A stretch of 64,000 nt of DNA from Clostridium cibarium (GTDB lineage Bacteria > Bacillota > Clostridia > Clostridiales > Clostridiaceae), in the NCBI RefSeq assembly GCF_014836335.1, contig NZ_JACSRA010000001.1:1-64000 (forward strand), written 5' to 3'. Under the pieces are notes generated by a model. It was not told the DNA's origin. It did no database searches and saw only the letters and a list, made by a program, of their open reading frames with translations. This document shows positions 62,339 through 64,000 of the stretch, in pieces (the stretch's first letter is position 1; every line of letters starts with the position of its first letter). Both the position numbers and the translations under genes were made by a program.

Positions 62339-63040
62339 TTAAATTTTAAATACAGTAAATATCAATAGTGTCAATATCATTCCAAATACCGCTCCAACTA
62401 CCACTTCTGCTAAAGAATGCACCTCAGAATCAACCCTACTTTGTGCCGTTATAATTGCCATTAAAAAACTTAACATAATACATATGGGCTCTTCTGTAAT
62501 AAGTGATATTGCTGTTGCTATTGAAAACGAAAGAGCACTGTGTCCACTTGGCATTCCACCTTTAAGAGGTGTTCCTTCACCAAATATAGCCTTTGCAATT
62601 ATTGTTACTATACATACTATTACTAATACTATAAATATAGTATAGGGATGAGAATTTTTAACTTTATGTACTACTACATAAGAAAAATCAGATAACTTAT
62701 CCCAAAAAATAACGTAACCTACCACCATAGCGTTTATAGCTGTAATAAGGACTCCACCAGCAGCTGCATTCTTAGCTATTTTAGCTAGAGGATGATAATA
62801 ATTGGTAGTCATATCAATCGCCGCCTCTATGGCTGTATTAATAAGTTCTGCAGATATTACAAGAGTTATCGTTACTGCTAGAACTAAGAATTCCACCTTA
62901 GAAACATCAAAGCAAAAACATGCTATTAAAACGACTAATGCAGCACACAAATGAATTTTCATGTTCCTTTGAGTTCTAACAGTATCTATAACCCCATCAA
63001 TAGCATGATTAAAACTATCAACTAACTTCTTTAACTTCAT
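62339..63040 (-). CDS. dgkA: Fused diacylglycerol/undecaprenol kinase and PAP2 phosphatase
   Basis: 233 residues from an ATG at 63040 (GAGGGTGATTGGG upstream). The N-terminal DgkA-like domain has SFNHAIDGVIDTVRTQRNM, then AELINTAIEAAIDM (the metal and ATP site). From about residue 130 a PAP2 phosphatase follows: KGGMPSGHSALSFSIATAI and SRVDSEVHSLAEVVVGAVF. Seven or so membrane helices. Likely kinase and phosphatase act on undecaprenol (phosphate) for cell-wall lipid carrier recycling. This fusion is common in clostridia. Follows ybeY by 29 nt. Confidence 0.93.
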   Translation of the reverse strand: MKLKKLVDSFNHAIDGVIDTVRTQRNMKIHLCAALVVLIACFCFDVSKVEFLVLAVTITLVISAELINTAIEAAIDMTTNYYHPLAKIAKNAAAGGVLITAINAMVVGYVIFWDKLSDFSYVVVHKVKNSHPYTIFIVLVIVCIVTIIAKAIFGEGTPLKGGMPSGHSALSFSIATAISLITEEPICIMLSFLMAIITAQSRVDSEVHSLAEVVVGAVFGMILTLLIFTVFKI

Positions 63041-63069
63041 CCCAATCACCCTCTTACTCTATACGAGTA

Positions 63070-63573
63070 TTATATTCTCTTAATATTTAATTTATCTAAA
63101 ATTTCTTCCTCTCTTCTTCTCATAATCTTCTTTTCCTCTTCATCCATATGATCATATCCTAGTAAATGCAGTACTGAATGCACTACCAAATATGATGCTT
63201 CTCTTTGAAAAGAATGATTATACTCTTTACCTTGCTCCTCAGCCTTTTCCAAAGAAAGGACTATATCTCCAAGAACCAGCTGATCTCCATCCATAAATGT
63301 TTCATCAAAAACTTTATCTTTATAACATTCTTTATACACCTTTCTCTCAGGATAATCTAACATAGGAAAAGAAAGAACATCTGTTACTCTATCTATTCCT
63401 CTATTCTCCTTGTTAATTTCTTTAATCTCTTCATTATCTACAAAAACTAAAGAAACCTCACAAGGGATTGTTACCTCCTCTTCCTCTAATGCAAAAGCTA
63501 TAGTATCTTCTAACCCTCTAATTATATCATCATTAACATCTATTTTTTCTTGTCTATTATCAACGTATATCAT
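63070..63573 (-). CDS. ybeY: Endoribonuclease YbeY
   Basis: 167 residues. [21 protein letters not shown] segment, [17 protein letters not shown], and the zinc-binding signature [19 protein letters not shown] with three His. It processes 16S rRNA 3' end and takes part in ribosome quality control. It belongs to the pgpH-ybeY-dgkA(-cdd-era-recO) gene order common in Firmicutes. AAAGGAGTATAAT precedes the ATG. Confidence 0.95.
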   Translation of the reverse strand: MIYVDNRQEKIDVNDDIIRGLEDTIAFALEEEEVTIPCEVSLVFVDNEEIKEINKENRGIDRVTDVLSFPMLDYPERKVYKECYKDKVFDETFMDGDQLVLGDIVLSLEKAEEQGKEYNHSFQREASYLVVHSVLHLLGYDHMDEEEKKIMRRREEEILDKLNIKRI

Positions 63574-63605
63574 ATTATACTCCTTTTAATACATATAAAA
63601 ATTTA

Positions 63606-64000
63606 TCATTTCTTTAAATCTTTAATTTTTTCAGTAGGATATTCTATCCTCTGATGATAGATTCCGCTTAGTGATTTCAAGAAACTTTTTCTTATTTTAT
63701 CCAAATCCCTTAAAGTCAAATCGCAATTGTCTAATTGACCTGTATATAGCTTATCTTTAATTATATTATTAACCATTTCTTCAATTTTCCCTTTTGTAGG
63801 ATCACTTATAGATCTTACTGCCGCTTCTGTTGAGTCAGCAAGCATTATAAGACCTGCTTCTTTGCTACTTGGTATTGGACCTTTATATCTAAAATCTTCT
63901 TCTCTAACATCTTCTGGATGCTCAGAATTATTTTTTACAGTTAAATAAAAATATTTTACCAAAGTAGTTCCATGATGTTCTATTAGTATATCCTGTATAA
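63606..64000 (-). CDS. pgpH: HD-domain phosphohydrolase PgpH (C-terminal part)
   Basis: The frame enters from beyond the right edge and ends at 63606. Visible residues begin IQDILIEHHGTTLVKYFYL, which is the C-terminal half of a PgpH-type HD domain, followed by FRYKGPIPSSKEAGLIMLA and a helical tail. PgpH (YqfF) is a multi-pass membrane protein that hydrolyses cyclic di-AMP. The internal TTG at 63962 is not the start; the gene continues outside the window. Confidence 0.9.
   Translation of the reverse strand, partial: IQDILIEHHGTTLVKYFYLTVKNNSEHPEDVREEDFRYKGPIPSSKEAGLIMLADSTEAAVRSISDPTKGKIEEMVNNIIKDKLYTGQLDNCDLTLRDLDKIRKSFLKSLSGIYHQRIEYPTEKIKDLKK

Overview
The window is AT-rich DNA from a spore-forming, low-GC Firmicute. 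Clostridium sensu stricto is the best guess. It carries sporulation-linked genes (yunB, a CotS-type spore coat kinase-like protein, two CsxC-like exosporium proteins), a class A RNase P RNA, a leucine T-box, pyruvate phosphate dikinase and the compact block dgkA-ybeY-pgpH, cdd-era-recO, dnaG-rpoD-trmK-nif3. The organism is inferred from gene content; nothing was searched.

Layout. 1-327 is the 5' part of a group IIC intron (minus strand), cut by the window edge and sitting directly behind an intrinsic terminator. 400-1626 holds tiny or small genes and a secreted peptidoglycan-binding-like protein. 1844-18844 is a 17.0-kb integrated element bounded by a perfect 54-bp direct repeat of the yebC 3' end (1844-1897 and 18845-18898). 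18838-64000 is ordinary chromosome: yebC, yigZ, a MocR-type regulator, a nucleotidyltransferase, hflX, hpt, yunB, a class A PBP, a GNAT/DJ-1 fusion, an XRE-cupin regulator with potABCD, ndk, acyP, lemA/TPM, T-box-leuA, a MazG-like protein, a HAD phosphatase, a hydroxyacid dehydrogenase, a PrmA-like methyltransferase, rnpB, a DUF2334-like lipoprotein, nif3-trmK-rpoD-dnaG, dgt, cotS, ppdK with a CcpN-like regulator, recO-era-cdd, csxC-like genes, dgkA-PAP2, ybeY and partial pgpH.

The element encodes a tyrosine integrase, scaffold, HK97-type major capsid protein, small and large terminase subunits, an SPP1-type portal, small possible head-completion proteins, an Ig-like head or surface protein and a BhlA/UviB-type holin-like peptide. 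I see no tail, baseplate or endolysin gene. This is the gene set of a capsid-forming phage satellite that would borrow tails and lysis from a helper (inference). About 5 kb of the 17 kb is gene-free, far more than in a normal phage.

The most unusual part is 15.3-17.5 kb: an array of diverged repeat units of roughly 90-130 nt, each with stem-loops. Stem sequences change but remain paired, while loops are conserved (CTCCCTATT in several copies). The wobble pairs make sense only if the plus strand is the RNA, opposite to every phage gene. An upstream AATAGGGAG segment is exactly complementary to the conserved loop. Next to it, three copies of an 88-bp-spaced hairpin repeat lie beside the integrase. 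Smaller plus-strand structures occur between portal and terminase and at 10.87-11.14 kb. I regard this set of plus-strand structured RNAs in a tailless satellite as the best candidate for an undescribed system here.
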